DNA of 49,239 nucleotides. Origin: Desulfuromusa sp. GTDB lineage: Bacteria > Desulfobacterota > Desulfuromonadia > Desulfuromonadales > Geopsychrobacteraceae. The translations under genes and the position numbers were made by a program. A model generated the notes under the pieces. It saw nothing but the letters and a program-made list of their open reading frames with translations. It searched no databases and had not been told where the DNA came from. Below are positions 15,748 to 25,489 of the stretch, one piece after another (the first letter of the stretch is position 1; each line of letters begins with the position of its first letter). The stretch is taken from the NCBI GenBank assembly GCA_016744595.1, contig JADGEB010000023.1:1-49239 (forward strand), given 5' to 3'.

Positions 15748-17565
15748 ATGTTATCTGAGTATCAATACTTAACAGACGGTATAGAGATGAAACAAAGTCA
15801 AAAGTCAAATCGAATGTCTTTTCTTCCAACTTGCCAAACAGAAATGGAAGAACGTGGCTGGAATGAGTTAGACGTGCTGTTTATCAGTGGTGATGCCTAT
15901 ATCGATCACCCCACCTTTGGTGCTGCTCTTCTGGCCAGATTCCTGGAAAATAAAGGTTTTAAAGTCGGCATTCTTGCACAACCAGACTGGAAAAATCCAA
16001 ATACTTTCTGTGCTATGGGTCGCCCTCGCCTGTTCGCAGCAATCTCTGCTGGGGCCATGGATTCCATGGTTAACCATTATACTGCCGCAAAGAAAATCCG
16101 CCATAATGATGCCTATACCCCAGGAGGGATTGCTGGTAAACGTCCAAATCGTGCGGTTATTGCATATACGGCAGCCGTCAAAGGAGCATTCAAGGGGCTA
16201 CCAACCGTCATTGGTGGAATCGAAGCCAGCCTGCGCAGATTAGCCCACTATGATTACTGGGCCGACAAGGTTCGTCGATCAATCTTGGTCGATAGTAAAG
16301 CTGATCTGCTTATTTACGGCATGGCAGAAACGGCCTTACTTGAAATAACTCAACGTTTAGACAATAGCGAGCCGTTAGATAATTTAAGGAGAATTAAAGG
16401 GACAGCCTACGTGTCAAAAACCGGTCTGGATAATGCCATCAAGCTACCCTCCTATGAGCAAGTTTCTGAATCGACAGAAGCATACAATCTGGCATTTAAA
16501 CTAGCGAGTAAGCAGGAGAATCCCTTTTCGGCAAAAGCACTGATACAACCGCACGGTAATCGCAATCTGATTATCAACCCTCCCACCCTACCATTAGGGA
16601 CAATAGAGCTGGATCAGATTTACGACCTTCCATTTATCAGGCAACCACACCCAGGCTATAAAGAAAAAATTCCTGCTTTTGAACAAATTCGCCATTCAGT
16701 TACCAGTCATCGTGGCTGTTTTGGCGGCTGTGCCTTTTGCTCAATAACCCATCACCAGGGAAAAACGATTCAATCCCGCTCAGAAAAATCAATCCTGAGA
16801 GAAATTGATGCGCTCAAATCCCAGAACGATTTCTATGGCACCATCAGTGATATCGGTGGTCCCACTGCAAATATGTATGGTCTCAGCTGTGGTAACCCAA
16901 AAGCAGAAAAAGTTTGTCAAAGACCCAGCTGTCTTCATCCTGATATTTGTAACAATCTGATCACTGATGATCAACCAGCAACCAGATTACTTGGGAAGGT
17001 TCGCCAGATCAAAGGGGTCAAGAATACTTTCATTGCATCAGGAATTCGCTACGATTTACTCCCAAAACAACAGCAATATTTTGACGACCTATTGAAATAT
17101 CATGTCAGTGGATTACTAAAAGTTGCCCCTGAATCAACCAGCGACAAAGTCACTGCTGTAATGCGCAAACCAGGCGCTCAAGTTTTCACCAAATTTCTTG
17201 AGCAATTCCGACAACACAGCCGCGAATTGGGGTTACGTCAGGCAGTTGTCCCGTACCTAATCAGTAATCATCCTGGTTGTACCTTGGAGGACATGATTGA
17301 GGTCGCACTTTACTTGAAGCGCCATCGACTGAAAGTTGAGCAGGTTCAGGACTTCACCCCCACACCAGGAAGCCTTTCCACCTGTGTATACCATACCGGT
17401 AAAGATCCCTTCAGTGGCAAAAAGATTCATATTCCTCGCACTGCAAAAGAGAGAAGACTGCAGAAAGCTTTGCTCCTTTTCCACAAACCGGAATCAAAAT
17501 CTGACGTTCTGGAGGCTCTAAGAATTTGTCAAAGGAACGGGATAGCTAAAAAACTCTTTGATTAG
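15748..17565 (+). CDS. YgiQ-family radical SAM protein
   Basis: This is a 605-residue member of the YgiQ (UPF0313) family. The N-terminal part has the family run DAYIDHPTFGAALLARFLE, AYTPGGIAGKRPNRA and GGIEASLRRLAHYDYWAD. The radical SAM cluster motif CFGGCAFC has cysteines at 324, 328 and 331, followed by a TIM-barrel region and a typical tail (VQDFTPTPGSLSTCVYHTG). The reaction is unknown in any organism. The start is uncertain: the ATG at 15748 has no clear ribosome site, and 15787 is an alternative with a weak one. It has no operon partner; the next gene starts about 310 bases later. Confidence 0.9.
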   Translation: MLSEYQYLTDGIEMKQSQKSNRMSFLPTCQTEMEERGWNELDVLFISGDAYIDHPTFGAALLARFLENKGFKVGILAQPDWKNPNTFCAMGRPRLFAAISAGAMDSMVNHYTAAKKIRHNDAYTPGGIAGKRPNRAVIAYTAAVKGAFKGLPTVIGGIEASLRRLAHYDYWADKVRRSILVDSKADLLIYGMAETALLEITQRLDNSEPLDNLRRIKGTAYVSKTGLDNAIKLPSYEQVSESTEAYNLAFKLASKQENPFSAKALIQPHGNRNLIINPPTLPLGTIELDQIYDLPFIRQPHPGYKEKIPAFEQIRHSVTSHRGCFGGCAFCSITHHQGKTIQSRSEKSILREIDALKSQNDFYGTISDIGGPTANMYGLSCGNPKAEKVCQRPSCLHPDICNNLITDDQPATRLLGKVRQIKGVKNTFIASGIRYDLLPKQQQYFDDLLKYHVSGLLKVAPESTSDKVTAVMRKPGAQVFTKFLEQFRQHSRELGLRQAVVPYLISNHPGCTLEDMIEVALYLKRHRLKVEQVQDFTPTPGSLSTCVYHTGKDPFSGKKIHIPRTAKERRLQKALLLFHKPESKSDVLEALRICQRNGIAKKLFD

Positions 17566-17883
17566 TGGACAGTCAGGACAAATCATCAGCAACAACAAAA
17601 AACTAAGCTGTCTCACCACAATTTATAAAAATCAAACAACCAACCTCAAATCTTTATACTTAACCTGTATTTTTTTACCCTGAATAAAATATTCCTTGAC
17701 AACTTACCCAGTTTTTTGTTTGTTTGCGACTGTTAAACACAGTGTTTTATTTTCTTTATCCTCACTGACAAAACTTAACTACCACTTAATTTTCTATCAG
17801 AAGGTTTATGTACGTTCGACCAACATCCACTAATCTTTCCCGGTCGAATAAAATTTAATATTTTTTGTAAAGGGATGCCCAAC
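17566..17883. other. Intergenic region before the acyl-CoA carboxylase genes
   Basis: About 310 AT-rich bases with no supportable gene. The only structure noted is an inverted repeat at 17735-17747. No intrinsic terminator with a T run was found after ygiQ. Promoter elements for the downstream genes presumably lie here but were not resolved. Confidence 0.5.
17735..17747. promoter_or_regulatory. Inverted repeat upstream of the acyl-CoA carboxylase genes
   Basis: AAACAC A GTGTTT is a perfect 6-base inverted repeat around one base, about 137 bases before the carboxyltransferase start. It shares ACAGTGTTTT with the repeat upstream of the crotonase gene at 11606. It might be a shared operator; this is weak evidence. 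Confidence 0.25.
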
Positions 17884-19608
17884 ATGTCAAATAACAAAAT
17901 TAAGCCCTCATTGCAAAATCCGCTCGCTGCAAAGGAAGAGGTAGAATTCACTATTCCAGGTGAAATTGCGGGTAAAACTGGTGCTTACGAAGAAGTCATG
18001 AAAGAAGGTTATGACCTGACTCAACGCCCAATTAAGTCAGTTGCAGTTGGTCAGATTGAGAAACAGCACTTCAAAAAACGGATGACGGTCTGGGAAAGAA
18101 TCAAAATGTTGACCGACAGTGATCCGAACATTCTTTTCCAGAACTGGGGAAAGAATCTGGATGGTGCTTCTCTCGTCACTGGAATCTTAAATATCGGTGG
18201 TCGTGATGTTGCCCTTTACGGGCACGATTTCACCGTCCGTGCAGGCTCTATTGATGCAACCAATGGTCAAAAACTTGCCCGTTTGATGTACATGGCTGGT
18301 GAAAAAGGAATCCCCTTGATCGGCATGAATGACTCAGCAGGAGCCTTTGTTCCGGCTGGTGTCGGTGGTCTTGACGGCTATGCCGAGGCCTTTACTGCGC
18401 TACGTAAGATCAGCGGTGTCGTCCCAACAGTAATGTGCATGTTTGGCTTCAATGCTGGTGGAGGCTCTTACCTGCCGCGTCAGGGAAGCTTTGTTATACA
18501 ACCTGAAGATACTTTCTTCGGCTTGACCGGACCTGGTGTTGTTAAATCTGTTCTGGGGGAAGACATTACTCCAGAAGACCTGGGTGGTCCAAAAGTTCAC
18601 GCTGCTACCGGAGTAACCGATCTGACTGTTGCCGATGAAACTGCAGCGTTACGCACTGCTGCACGTTTGATCAGCTACATTCCGGACAACAATCATTCCA
18701 TGGCACCATTTCAGGAAACCAGTGATCCCCTTGACCGGAAAACCTGGGAAATCAATACCTTGCTAAAGAAAGCCTTTAATTCACCAACTGGCTTTAATAC
18801 ACCGTTTGATGTGTCAATCATCATCCAACAAATTTGTGATCATGGTGATTATTTTGAAATACAACCAACCCGCGCCCGTGAAGCAATTACAGCCTTCGGC
18901 CGATTGGGTGGCAATGTCGTTGGTTTCGTCGCTAATAACTCGGCAGTTGCTTCTGGGCAGATTGATTGTGATTCCGCAGCAAAAATTGCCCGTTTCGTCC
19001 GCTTTTGTAACATCTATAATATTCCATTGATCTTCATGGAAGATACCACCGGCTTCTTACCTGGTCGTGAGCAGGAAGCTCGAGGGATTGTCCAGGCGGG
19101 TCGTTCCATGCTCGACTCGATTGTCGATGTGCGTACCCCACGTATTCTTCTGATTTTACGTAATGCTTATGGTGGTGCTTACGCATCCTACAATAACTAC
19201 CCAACTGGAGCTGATCTGGTTCTCGCCCTACCAACGACACGATTGGCGGTTATGGGACCTGCAGGGAAAGAATTTGTCTACAAATCTGAAGTCCGCAAAG
19301 TGCGTGCTACTGCTAAACAGCTCGTTTCAGCAGGTATCTTAGAGCGCACCAAAGCCGGCATGGACGGTCATGATGCAAAAAAAGATGCCGAAAAAGAAGC
19401 TGCTGAGTGGCTCAAGGTTGAAGAAGCAGCTCTCAATCTACGGTACGAAAAAGAACTCATGAACCCGAAAGAAGGTCTGGCTCTCGGCTCGATCTCCTCG
19501 TTGGTCATGCCAACCGATCTACGTAAAGTGCTGGGAGAAAACCTTAATTTCTTCTTGCGTCACTACGAGCCTTCGGCTTGGCAAGGAGTCCAGCGCGAAT
19601 TCCATTAA
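17884..19608 (+). CDS. Biotin-dependent acyl-CoA carboxylase, carboxyltransferase subunit
   Basis: This 574-residue protein moves the carboxyl group from carboxybiotin to an acyl-CoA. Both halves of the carboxyltransferase fold are visible: the first with [22 protein letters not shown] and [12 protein letters not shown], the second with [33 protein letters not shown] and [13 protein letters not shown]. The second half resembles propionyl-CoA and methylcrotonyl-CoA carboxylase beta subunits, but the sequence alone does not fix the substrate. The ATG at 17884 gives AAAGGG a spacing of nine; the one at 17875 abuts it. The fused biotin carboxylase follows 63 bases later. Confidence 0.88.
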   Translation: MSNNKIKPSLQNPLAAKEEVEFTIPGEIAGKTGAYEEVMKEGYDLTQRPIKSVAVGQIEKQHFKKRMTVWERIKMLTDSDPNILFQNWGKNLDGASLVTGILNIGGRDVALYGHDFTVRAGSIDATNGQKLARLMYMAGEKGIPLIGMNDSAGAFVPAGVGGLDGYAEAFTALRKISGVVPTVMCMFGFNAGGGSYLPRQGSFVIQPEDTFFGLTGPGVVKSVLGEDITPEDLGGPKVHAATGVTDLTVADETAALRTAARLISYIPDNNHSMAPFQETSDPLDRKTWEINTLLKKAFNSPTGFNTPFDVSIIIQQICDHGDYFEIQPTRAREAITAFGRLGGNVVGFVANNSAVASGQIDCDSAAKIARFVRFCNIYNIPLIFMEDTTGFLPGREQEARGIVQAGRSMLDSIVDVRTPRILLILRNAYGGAYASYNNYPTGADLVLALPTTRLAVMGPAGKEFVYKSEVRKVRATAKQLVSAGILERTKAGMDGHDAKKDAEKEAAEWLKVEEAALNLRYEKELMNPKEGLALGSISSLVMPTDLRKVLGENLNFFLRHYEPSAWQGVQREFH

Positions 19609-19671
19609 TTCGTAGCAAACTGTTTTTTTTCGCCAACATTTTAAATTACATGGAAAGTGGAGATTAAACCC

Positions 19672-22548
19672 ATGGCTCAAAATACAGATATATATGCAAA
19701 CAACCCATTGATTCATAGAGACCGCCAACTCGGTCAATCAACCTCCAAATGGGTCAGTTCATTTTCGTGCGTGGACTTGTGTCCCCTAATAGTCTGTCGT
19801 GGTCCAATTCGTAAAGAGGCAATGGATGTTTACACCGAGATGGGTATCAGCCATTTTGGTATCCTTCTCTCAGAAAAAGACTCTATTGTCTACCCGAATG
19901 CCCTTTCTCCAGAGCTACGTCAACTAACCGATACCAGCCGAGTACATAGAGTTCCAGACTATAGTGGGGCCTCTAAAGAAGAGCGAGTAGAGAGAATTCA
20001 GCAAATTATCGATATTGCTAAAGATAATGGTTACAACTCGGTTTTCTCTGGTTATGGTTTCATGGCAGAAGACGATGAGTTTGTAGCAGCACTAGAAAAT
20101 GCCGGTCTAAATTTTATCGGCCCTTGCTCCGGAACCCAACGTGCTGCTGGAAAGAAAGATGAAGCTAAGCGAACTGCATTGCAGGTCGATGTATCTGTCA
20201 CTCCCGGTATCGACAATGTCACCGCTCGCACACTACTGAAAAAACATAAAAGCTACGATCAGCTTATTGCATTAATAAAAGCTGAAGGCCTCCAAATTGA
20301 TCAGACAGTAGTTGGTAACAGTGATATGCCACTAGAAGAACTTGCCGATATCGTCTTGTTCGCCTCTTACGATAAAGGGATCGATCTCTTCTCTATTGAA
20401 GAACTCTGCGCCCAAGTTGAAGTTGAATGCGTCGAGATGTTCAAAAACTACCCCGGTGCACGCATTCGTTTGAAAGCTATCGGTGGTGGTGGTGGCAAAG
20501 GTCAGCGTATTCTCGGAGCCTCACTGCTGACATCCAAGAACCCAACCGAAAAACAGATTAAAGAGGCTGCCGCCGACGCTCCCGGTATGGTTCGTGAGAT
20601 TCTAAATGAAGTTAAAACTAATGGAATCGGTGATAATAAAAACGTTCTTGTGGAGCTGAATATCGAACAGACCCGCCACAACGAGATCCAACTTCTAGGT
20701 AACGGCCAATGGAGTATAGCTCTTGGGGGACGTGATTGTTCTTTACAGATGCACGAACAAAAACTGCTCGAAATTTCTGTGACCCAAGAAAGCCTCCAGA
20801 TCGAAATTGCAAAAGCAAAGCAAGGGAAGCTGAAACTGCAGCAGGAAGCTCTAGAATCTGATTTAGAAGTACTCAAGCGGATGGAAGCAGAATCAGAGCG
20901 TTTTGGTGAAGCTGTTGGTCTCGATTCAGCGTCAACATTCGAATGTATCGTTGATGGCAATCGCCATTACTTCATGGAAGTTAATACCCGGATTCAGGTC
21001 GAGCACCGAGTTACTGAGCTGGTTTACAGCCTTAAATTCACCAACCCTGAAGATAAAAACGATTTCTTCATCGTCGAATCATTGGTTGAGGCAATGGCTC
21101 TGCTCGCACTGCATAAAGAGCGACTTCCTCGTCCAGAGCGGATTCCACGTTTTGGTGCTTCTGCAGAAGCTCGGCTCAATGCGACCGATTGTTCACTATC
21201 ACCAAGCGCTGGTGGCTATATCCGCTACTGGTCAAAACCGATCGAAGGGGAAATTCGCGATGATCAGGGGATCTGCACACCGAACCCTGATACCAACTTG
21301 TTTATGCGTTACCACCTGGCGGGGGCATACGATTCCAACATCGCCCTACTCCTAACCGAAGGAACAGATCGTTCTGTTAGCTATGATCAGCTGGCAAAGG
21401 TACTACGCCGCACCGTGCTGCGCGGTAGCAACCTAGCGACTAACCTAGAATTTCACTATGGTCTGGTCAATTGGTTCATCGGCAACAATGTCATGGCCAA
21501 ACCAACCACCCGCTTTGTTGTTCCCTACTTGACTCTGGTCGGAAAATTGAAAGAAGAAGCACTAAAACTTGATGTTGTGTATGCCTTCTTTTCGATGAAA
21601 AAGCATTATGCAAAACTTTATTCCGACAATCCTGATGCTGCCAAAGCTGTTTCTGCAACTCTTGACCGTAAAGGAACTCTGCTGACACGGCCAATGGAGA
21701 TGCTACTGGGAGATCCCCATCTCCTCTCCGGCTGGCTAAGCCTCAACCGCCTCAAATTCAAAATTGAGAATGGCAAAGTGATCTGGCTCTGCAACCCGCT
21801 GGTTATTTTGGAAGAAACTTACGAATACCTGAATATGGACTGGCAAGAGGAGGCACCAGCGGCAGAAGTCATCTGGACACACGATCGCGACCTACTCGCG
21901 AATGCCCTTGAATTTTATGCCGAATTGCGCACAAAGTTTTCGGTCAGCAAAGCTGAATTTGTTAAATTGAACGCAATCCTCAGCAAAACTTCTCCACAAG
22001 GTGGTTACGATGCAGAGACCTGGGCTAAAATCCAGGAAGCGCACGTCGGTTATGAAATTGGCAACGAACTCCTCGGTATGCTTTGCATGATTGCTGAAAA
22101 AACCGACTTCTTCGATTTTAAAGTTGAAGATGACCTCGAAGTTACAATCCCCGAATACCTCCATAATCCTGAGTTACAGGGAGCAATGAAAAAGGTTCTG
22201 GTTCCGCCACCGGCAACGAAAGCCGATGAAGTTGTAACTCCTGGAGGTGGTATGTACTACGGGCAGGAAGCGCCTGGAATGCCACCTTTCGTTACCGAAG
22301 GGATGCACTTTGACAAAGGTCAACCATTGTTTATTCTTGAAGTTATGAAAATGTTTAATAAAGTCCCAGCACCTTTTGCTGGTACCATAGACAAAATCAT
22401 TATTGAAGGTGGTGACGGGACAATTGTTCAGAAAGGGCAACCTCTGTTCAAGGTCACACCAGATGAGAAGTTTGTTGAAGTTGATCCAAAAGAATTGGCT
22501 AAGCAGAAACAAAATACCACAAGTGAGTATTTACAAGCAGTTCTGTAG
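19672..22548 (+). CDS. Fused biotin carboxylase and biotin carboxyl carrier, acyl-CoA carboxylase subunit
   Basis: The 958-residue protein combines biotin carboxylase and a biotinyl domain. The N-terminal region has CRGPIRKEAMDVYTEMGI, the counterpart of the usual NRGEIALRI start, and SVFSGYGFMAEDDEFV for the usual HPGYGFLSEN. The ATP-grasp glycine loop is IGGGGGKGQR, and ATP/bicarbonate-site segments include MEVNTRIQVEHRVTE. The biotin lysine is in EVMKM, Lys893 from this start. A long helical region (about 565-860) separates the domains. It is much longer than a standard AccC (about 450). The ATG at 19672 follows GGAG by nine bases. It forms the enzyme with the gene before it and would be charged by BirA (35258). 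Confidence 0.88.
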   Translation: MAQNTDIYANNPLIHRDRQLGQSTSKWVSSFSCVDLCPLIVCRGPIRKEAMDVYTEMGISHFGILLSEKDSIVYPNALSPELRQLTDTSRVHRVPDYSGASKEERVERIQQIIDIAKDNGYNSVFSGYGFMAEDDEFVAALENAGLNFIGPCSGTQRAAGKKDEAKRTALQVDVSVTPGIDNVTARTLLKKHKSYDQLIALIKAEGLQIDQTVVGNSDMPLEELADIVLFASYDKGIDLFSIEELCAQVEVECVEMFKNYPGARIRLKAIGGGGGKGQRILGASLLTSKNPTEKQIKEAAADAPGMVREILNEVKTNGIGDNKNVLVELNIEQTRHNEIQLLGNGQWSIALGGRDCSLQMHEQKLLEISVTQESLQIEIAKAKQGKLKLQQEALESDLEVLKRMEAESERFGEAVGLDSASTFECIVDGNRHYFMEVNTRIQVEHRVTELVYSLKFTNPEDKNDFFIVESLVEAMALLALHKERLPRPERIPRFGASAEARLNATDCSLSPSAGGYIRYWSKPIEGEIRDDQGICTPNPDTNLFMRYHLAGAYDSNIALLLTEGTDRSVSYDQLAKVLRRTVLRGSNLATNLEFHYGLVNWFIGNNVMAKPTTRFVVPYLTLVGKLKEEALKLDVVYAFFSMKKHYAKLYSDNPDAAKAVSATLDRKGTLLTRPMEMLLGDPHLLSGWLSLNRLKFKIENGKVIWLCNPLVILEETYEYLNMDWQEEAPAAEVIWTHDRDLLANALEFYAELRTKFSVSKAEFVKLNAILSKTSPQGGYDAETWAKIQEAHVGYEIGNELLGMLCMIAEKTDFFDFKVEDDLEVTIPEYLHNPELQGAMKKVLVPPPATKADEVVTPGGGMYYGQEAPGMPPFVTEGMHFDKGQPLFILEVMKMFNKVPAPFAGTIDKIIIEGGDGTIVQKGQPLFKVTPDEKFVEVDPKELAKQKQNTTSEYLQAVL

Positions 22549-22571
22549 ATAAGAATGCAGCTAGGCAGCAT

Positions 22572-22604
22572 AAAAAAGAGCCCCAGTTTTCTGGGGCTCT
22601 TTTT
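22572..22604. terminator. Bidirectional intrinsic terminator between the carboxylase and desulfoferrodoxin genes
   Basis: AAAAAGAGCCCCAG pairs perfectly with CTGGGGCTCTTTTT around a TTTT loop. The T run serves the plus-strand carboxylase message and the A run serves the convergent desulfoferrodoxin message. Confidence 0.92.
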
Positions 22605-22627
22605 CTTACAAATACGAGTGAATCAAA

Positions 22628-23008
22628 TTAAGCTTTCGCTGTCCATAACCCATGCAGATTACAGTAAGCACGAGCAATTACAGTGGCAGCAGTCACATTG
22701 AACGTTGCTTCTGCAGGAGTACCTGCCTGCAAATACTGACGATAGATCTTGTCATCCACTAGAATCTCAATCCACTCAATGTAATGAGCATCCTCCATTG
22801 GGTGAGCGACATCACCAACCTTGACAGTGACAGTGTCAGCACCAACGGTAATAGCAGGAACATGCTTCTCCGTTGCAGCGTCTGTCGTATTTTCCGTCAT
22901 ACGATCCATATTTTTCCCACAACATACCAGTGCCCCAGCACCGCTGTGTGCCACATCAACGATAATTCCACAAACTGAGCACTTGTAAACTTCAAGACGC
23001 TTTGCCAT
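22628..23008 (-). CDS. dfx: Desulfoferrodoxin (two-iron superoxide reductase)
   Basis: This enzyme reduces superoxide to hydrogen peroxide without making oxygen, a hallmark of anaerobes. The 126 residues carry both iron sites. Centre I is the desulforedoxin-type Fe(Cys)4 with C10, C13, C29 and C30. Centre II has H49, H69, H75, C116 and H119, and E47 and K48 of the active site are also present. The positions coincide with the Desulfovibrio protein. AAGGAG precedes the ATG. The gene is alone, divergent from the 6S RNA and convergent with the carboxylase across a shared terminator. Confidence 0.96.
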   Translation of the reverse strand: MAKRLEVYKCSVCGIIVDVAHSGAGALVCCGKNMDRMTENTTDAATEKHVPAITVGADTVTVKVGDVAHPMEDAHYIEWIEILVDDKIYRQYLQAGTPAEATFNVTAATVIARAYCNLHGLWTAKA

Positions 23009-23167
23009 TGCCTTTTCTCCTTTTATTCATGGTTAGTAGAAAAAAAATCAGCTAAAGATTACTTATCAGGTAACAGTAACATTTTTCTTTATTTTTTCAA
23101 GGACTGATATCATTTTATTATTTTTACTGACCAGAACCGGCAAATTTTATATACTGATATACAAATT

Positions 23168-23358
23168 TGATCGACTCTCTGCCCTTCAGGTGAGGCCAGA
23201 ACGTCCACTCGGAATAGCAAAACCTTCGGGATCGTCTCAGGAATCCGGTGTGCCAGCCCACAATTTAAGTGGGACGCCTAATGGATTTACAGACGCGCCC
23301 ACCTCATTGTCACTCGATGTGAGTCCAATGACCCACGGTAGTGGTGGAGAGTCGTGAA
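23168..23358 (+). ncRNA. ssrS: 6S RNA
   Basis: There is no protein frame but a strongly structured stretch of about 185 bases. CGACTCTC (23172-23179) pairs with GAGAGTCG (23347-23354), and the stem continues with CTGCC/GGTGG-type pairs to about 12 pairs. A large open centre follows, with the segment GGCCAGAACGTCCACTCGGA resembling the E. coli 6S run GGCCAGUCCCCUGAGCCGA. A small hairpin (TCAC...GTGA, 23310-23322) lies in the 3' side of the centre. A long interrupted apical arm is built from CGTCT/AGACG, AATCC/GGATT, GGTGT/ACGCC and CCCAC/GTGGG. This is the 6S layout: a mimic of an open promoter that binds sigma-70 RNA polymerase. The ends are estimated. The usual neighbour ygfA is absent. A TATACT-like -10 lies at 23150. 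Confidence 0.8.
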
Positions 23359-23362
23359 GCCA

Positions 23363-23398
23363 AAATGAGTCCGGCAGAACGCTGGACTCATTTCGTTT
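23363..23398 (+). terminator. Intrinsic terminator of the 6S RNA gene
   Basis: AAATGAGTCC (23363-23372) pairs perfectly with GGACTCATTT (23384-23393) around an 11-base loop, followed by a T-rich tail. It lies directly after the closing stem of the 6S RNA. Confidence 0.82.
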
Positions 23399-23485
23399 CT
23401 AGCAGTCTGTCAAGTTATCAATGAACTGGCTGCTAACCTGTTAGCCTATTTTTGATCAATTATATTTCTGCCACGGAGGAAAAAC

Positions 23486-24670
23486 TTGACCGAATCAATA
23501 CCACCCAGTAGCGACTACACTCGTCTGCAGGTTGATGATAAAGAGATTGTTCTCGTTGGTACCGCTCATATTTCACAAGATTCAGTTGATACTGTTATCC
23601 GATCTATTGATGAAGTGACCCCTGATACTGTCTGCGTCGAATTGGATGCCCAGCGTTATCAATCTCTGATCAACAAAAAAGGATGGGAATCGCTTAATTT
23701 GAAAGAGCTTATCAAGAAGAAACAAGTTCCTTTTCTCCTGACCAATCTAGCGCTTTCTTCCTACCAGAAGCGGATGGGCTTGCAGACCGGTGTTAAGCCG
23801 GGAGCAGAGCTAGCTGCTGCAGCTCAGACTGCTGAGGCACGAGGAATGGAGGTTGAGCTGGTTGATCGAAATATTCGGACTACGCTCTTGCGGGTCTGGC
23901 GAAAAACTGGGCTGTGGAATAAAATGAAAGTTATTGCTTCACTCTTCGGCAGTTTGTTTGAAAAGCAGGAATTAAACGAAGAAGAACTCTCCAAATTACG
24001 TGAAAGCGATACCCTGTCGAGCATGCTTGATGAAATGGGCAAACTGCTTCCATCGGTTAAACAAATTCTGGTTGATGAACGTGACACCTACATGGCCTAT
24101 CACATCCGTAATGCCCCGGGAGAAAAGGTTCTTGCTGTTGTTGGAGCTGCGCACCTACCAGGAATTACTCGACTGTTACAAAGAGATGAAATAGCCCCTG
24201 AAAGAATCACCGAAATATCAATAGTACCCCCGAAGACAACTTTCTCTAAAATAGTCCCATGGCTAATCCCAGGAATTGTAGTAGCGCTGTTTATCGGTGG
24301 ATTTTTTTTCGGCAACCGTGACCAATTAGCCGAGGCAGCCACTGCCTGGGTTCTTGCTAACGGGCTCTTTTCTGCACTAGGAGCTCTTTTAGCACTTGGT
24401 CATCCAATAACCGTTCTAAGTGCTTTTGTTGCCGCCCCCATAACTTCACTCAACCCGACCATTGGTGCAGGTTTTGTCACCGGGCTGGTACAATCTTTTG
24501 TTGCAGCCCCAACCGTTCGCGACATGGAACACGTTGGTGAAGATCTGATGACATTTAAAGGGTGGTGGAAAAATCGGTTAGCCCGGGTTCTATTGGTCTT
24601 TCTCTTCTCATCCATTGGCTCATCAATCGGGACCTTTGTTGCGTTGGGATGGTTGACAGATCTATTATAA
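23486..24670 (+). CDS. TraB/PrgY family membrane protein
   Basis: The 394-residue protein has the family motifs VLVGTAHISQDSV (GTAH at residues 25-28), VCVELDAQRY, VDERDTYMA and VVGAAHLPGI, followed by four or five hydrophobic helices. TraB/PrgY proteins are thought to be peptidase-like or pheromone-inactivating membrane proteins related to the Tiki/GumN fold. The bacterial role outside plasmid conjugation is unknown. The TTG start is supported by GGAGG six bases upstream. Two other membrane or protein-processing genes (rhomboid, YbaK) follow in the same direction. Confidence 0.85.
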   Translation: MTESIPPSSDYTRLQVDDKEIVLVGTAHISQDSVDTVIRSIDEVTPDTVCVELDAQRYQSLINKKGWESLNLKELIKKKQVPFLLTNLALSSYQKRMGLQTGVKPGAELAAAAQTAEARGMEVELVDRNIRTTLLRVWRKTGLWNKMKVIASLFGSLFEKQELNEEELSKLRESDTLSSMLDEMGKLLPSVKQILVDERDTYMAYHIRNAPGEKVLAVVGAAHLPGITRLLQRDEIAPERITEISIVPPKTTFSKIVPWLIPGIVVALFIGGFFFGNRDQLAEAATAWVLANGLFSALGALLALGHPITVLSAFVAAPITSLNPTIGAGFVTGLVQSFVAAPTVRDMEHVGEDLMTFKGWWKNRLARVLLVFLFSSIGSSIGTFVALGWLTDLL

Positions 24671-24745
24671 TGACAACAATATCATTTTACTTATAGATAT
24701 GCTTATTTACAATTCTTCCGATATTCCTTTAGCAGGAGCTTCATT

Positions 24746-25480
24746 TTGAATGCTTACCACCGCCAGCAGTTTTTTTTGAAATCTACACTGCGTGGGAACT
24801 CTCTCGTACAAATATTGATTTACACCAACCTCATCCTCTTCACCCTGATGGTTCTCCATGGCACTGTTCTTGGTTTGGGTATGCAGGCGATAATGAATCC
24901 TCCTCCTCGCCTATTGGTTCATTGGGGAGGACAATACTGGCCAATGGTACTAGAGAATGGTGAGTGGTGGCGGTGTATCACCTATGCCTTTACCCACGGT
25001 GGTCTAATTCACTTAGGCTTTAATATGGTGGTACTCTATCAGGTCGGTCCATTATTGGAATCTGAAATTGGTTGGTCACGCTTATTGACTGTTTATATCT
25101 TCGCCACAATTATTGCCACAGTTGCTGGTTTATTCTGGCACCCCATGACTGTTGTTGTCGGCGCTTCAGGGGCAATTTTTGGAATGATCGGGTTTTCAGT
25201 CAGTTATTACCACCGTGTTGGTGGGAATATCGGTCTACAACGCCGTAACTTCATGTTTCAATGGGCATTAATGGCTTTCGTCTTTGGAATTTTTGTTGGT
25301 GCTGACAATGCCGCCCATCTCGGTGGAGCAATTGCTGGGGCGGCTCTCGGCTGGTTTATGCCTGTCAGCATTCGCAATCAGCGCAAAACTGAAACGCTAT
25401 TTAAAAGAATTGCTATACTTTGTTCTTTGATAACCATTATCAGTCTTATTTTTATCCCACTTTCCTGGCTATTTGGCTAA
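24746..25480 (+). CDS. Rhomboid-family intramembrane serine protease
   Basis: Rhomboids cut membrane proteins inside the bilayer. The 244-residue protein has about six helices, the HGGLIHLGFNMVVLYQVG loop/helix segment, the catalytic serine in GASGAIFG (Ser141) and the catalytic His in DNAAHLGGAIAGAALGW (His191). TTG at 24746 is the start, with AGGAG eight bases upstream. Its substrate is unknown. It ends 9 bases before the ybaK start. Confidence 0.9.
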   Translation: MNAYHRQQFFLKSTLRGNSLVQILIYTNLILFTLMVLHGTVLGLGMQAIMNPPPRLLVHWGGQYWPMVLENGEWWRCITYAFTHGGLIHLGFNMVVLYQVGPLLESEIGWSRLLTVYIFATIIATVAGLFWHPMTVVVGASGAIFGMIGFSVSYYHRVGGNIGLQRRNFMFQWALMAFVFGIFVGADNAAHLGGAIAGAALGWFMPVSIRNQRKTETLFKRIAILCSLITIISLIFIPLSWLFG

Positions 25481-25489
25481 GAGGACTTT

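Noticed and set aside
20502-20960. A 152-residue minus-strand frame inside the biotin carboxylase gene
   Set aside because: Low-complexity Ser-rich shadow of the plus-strand gene with no ribosome site or family similarity.
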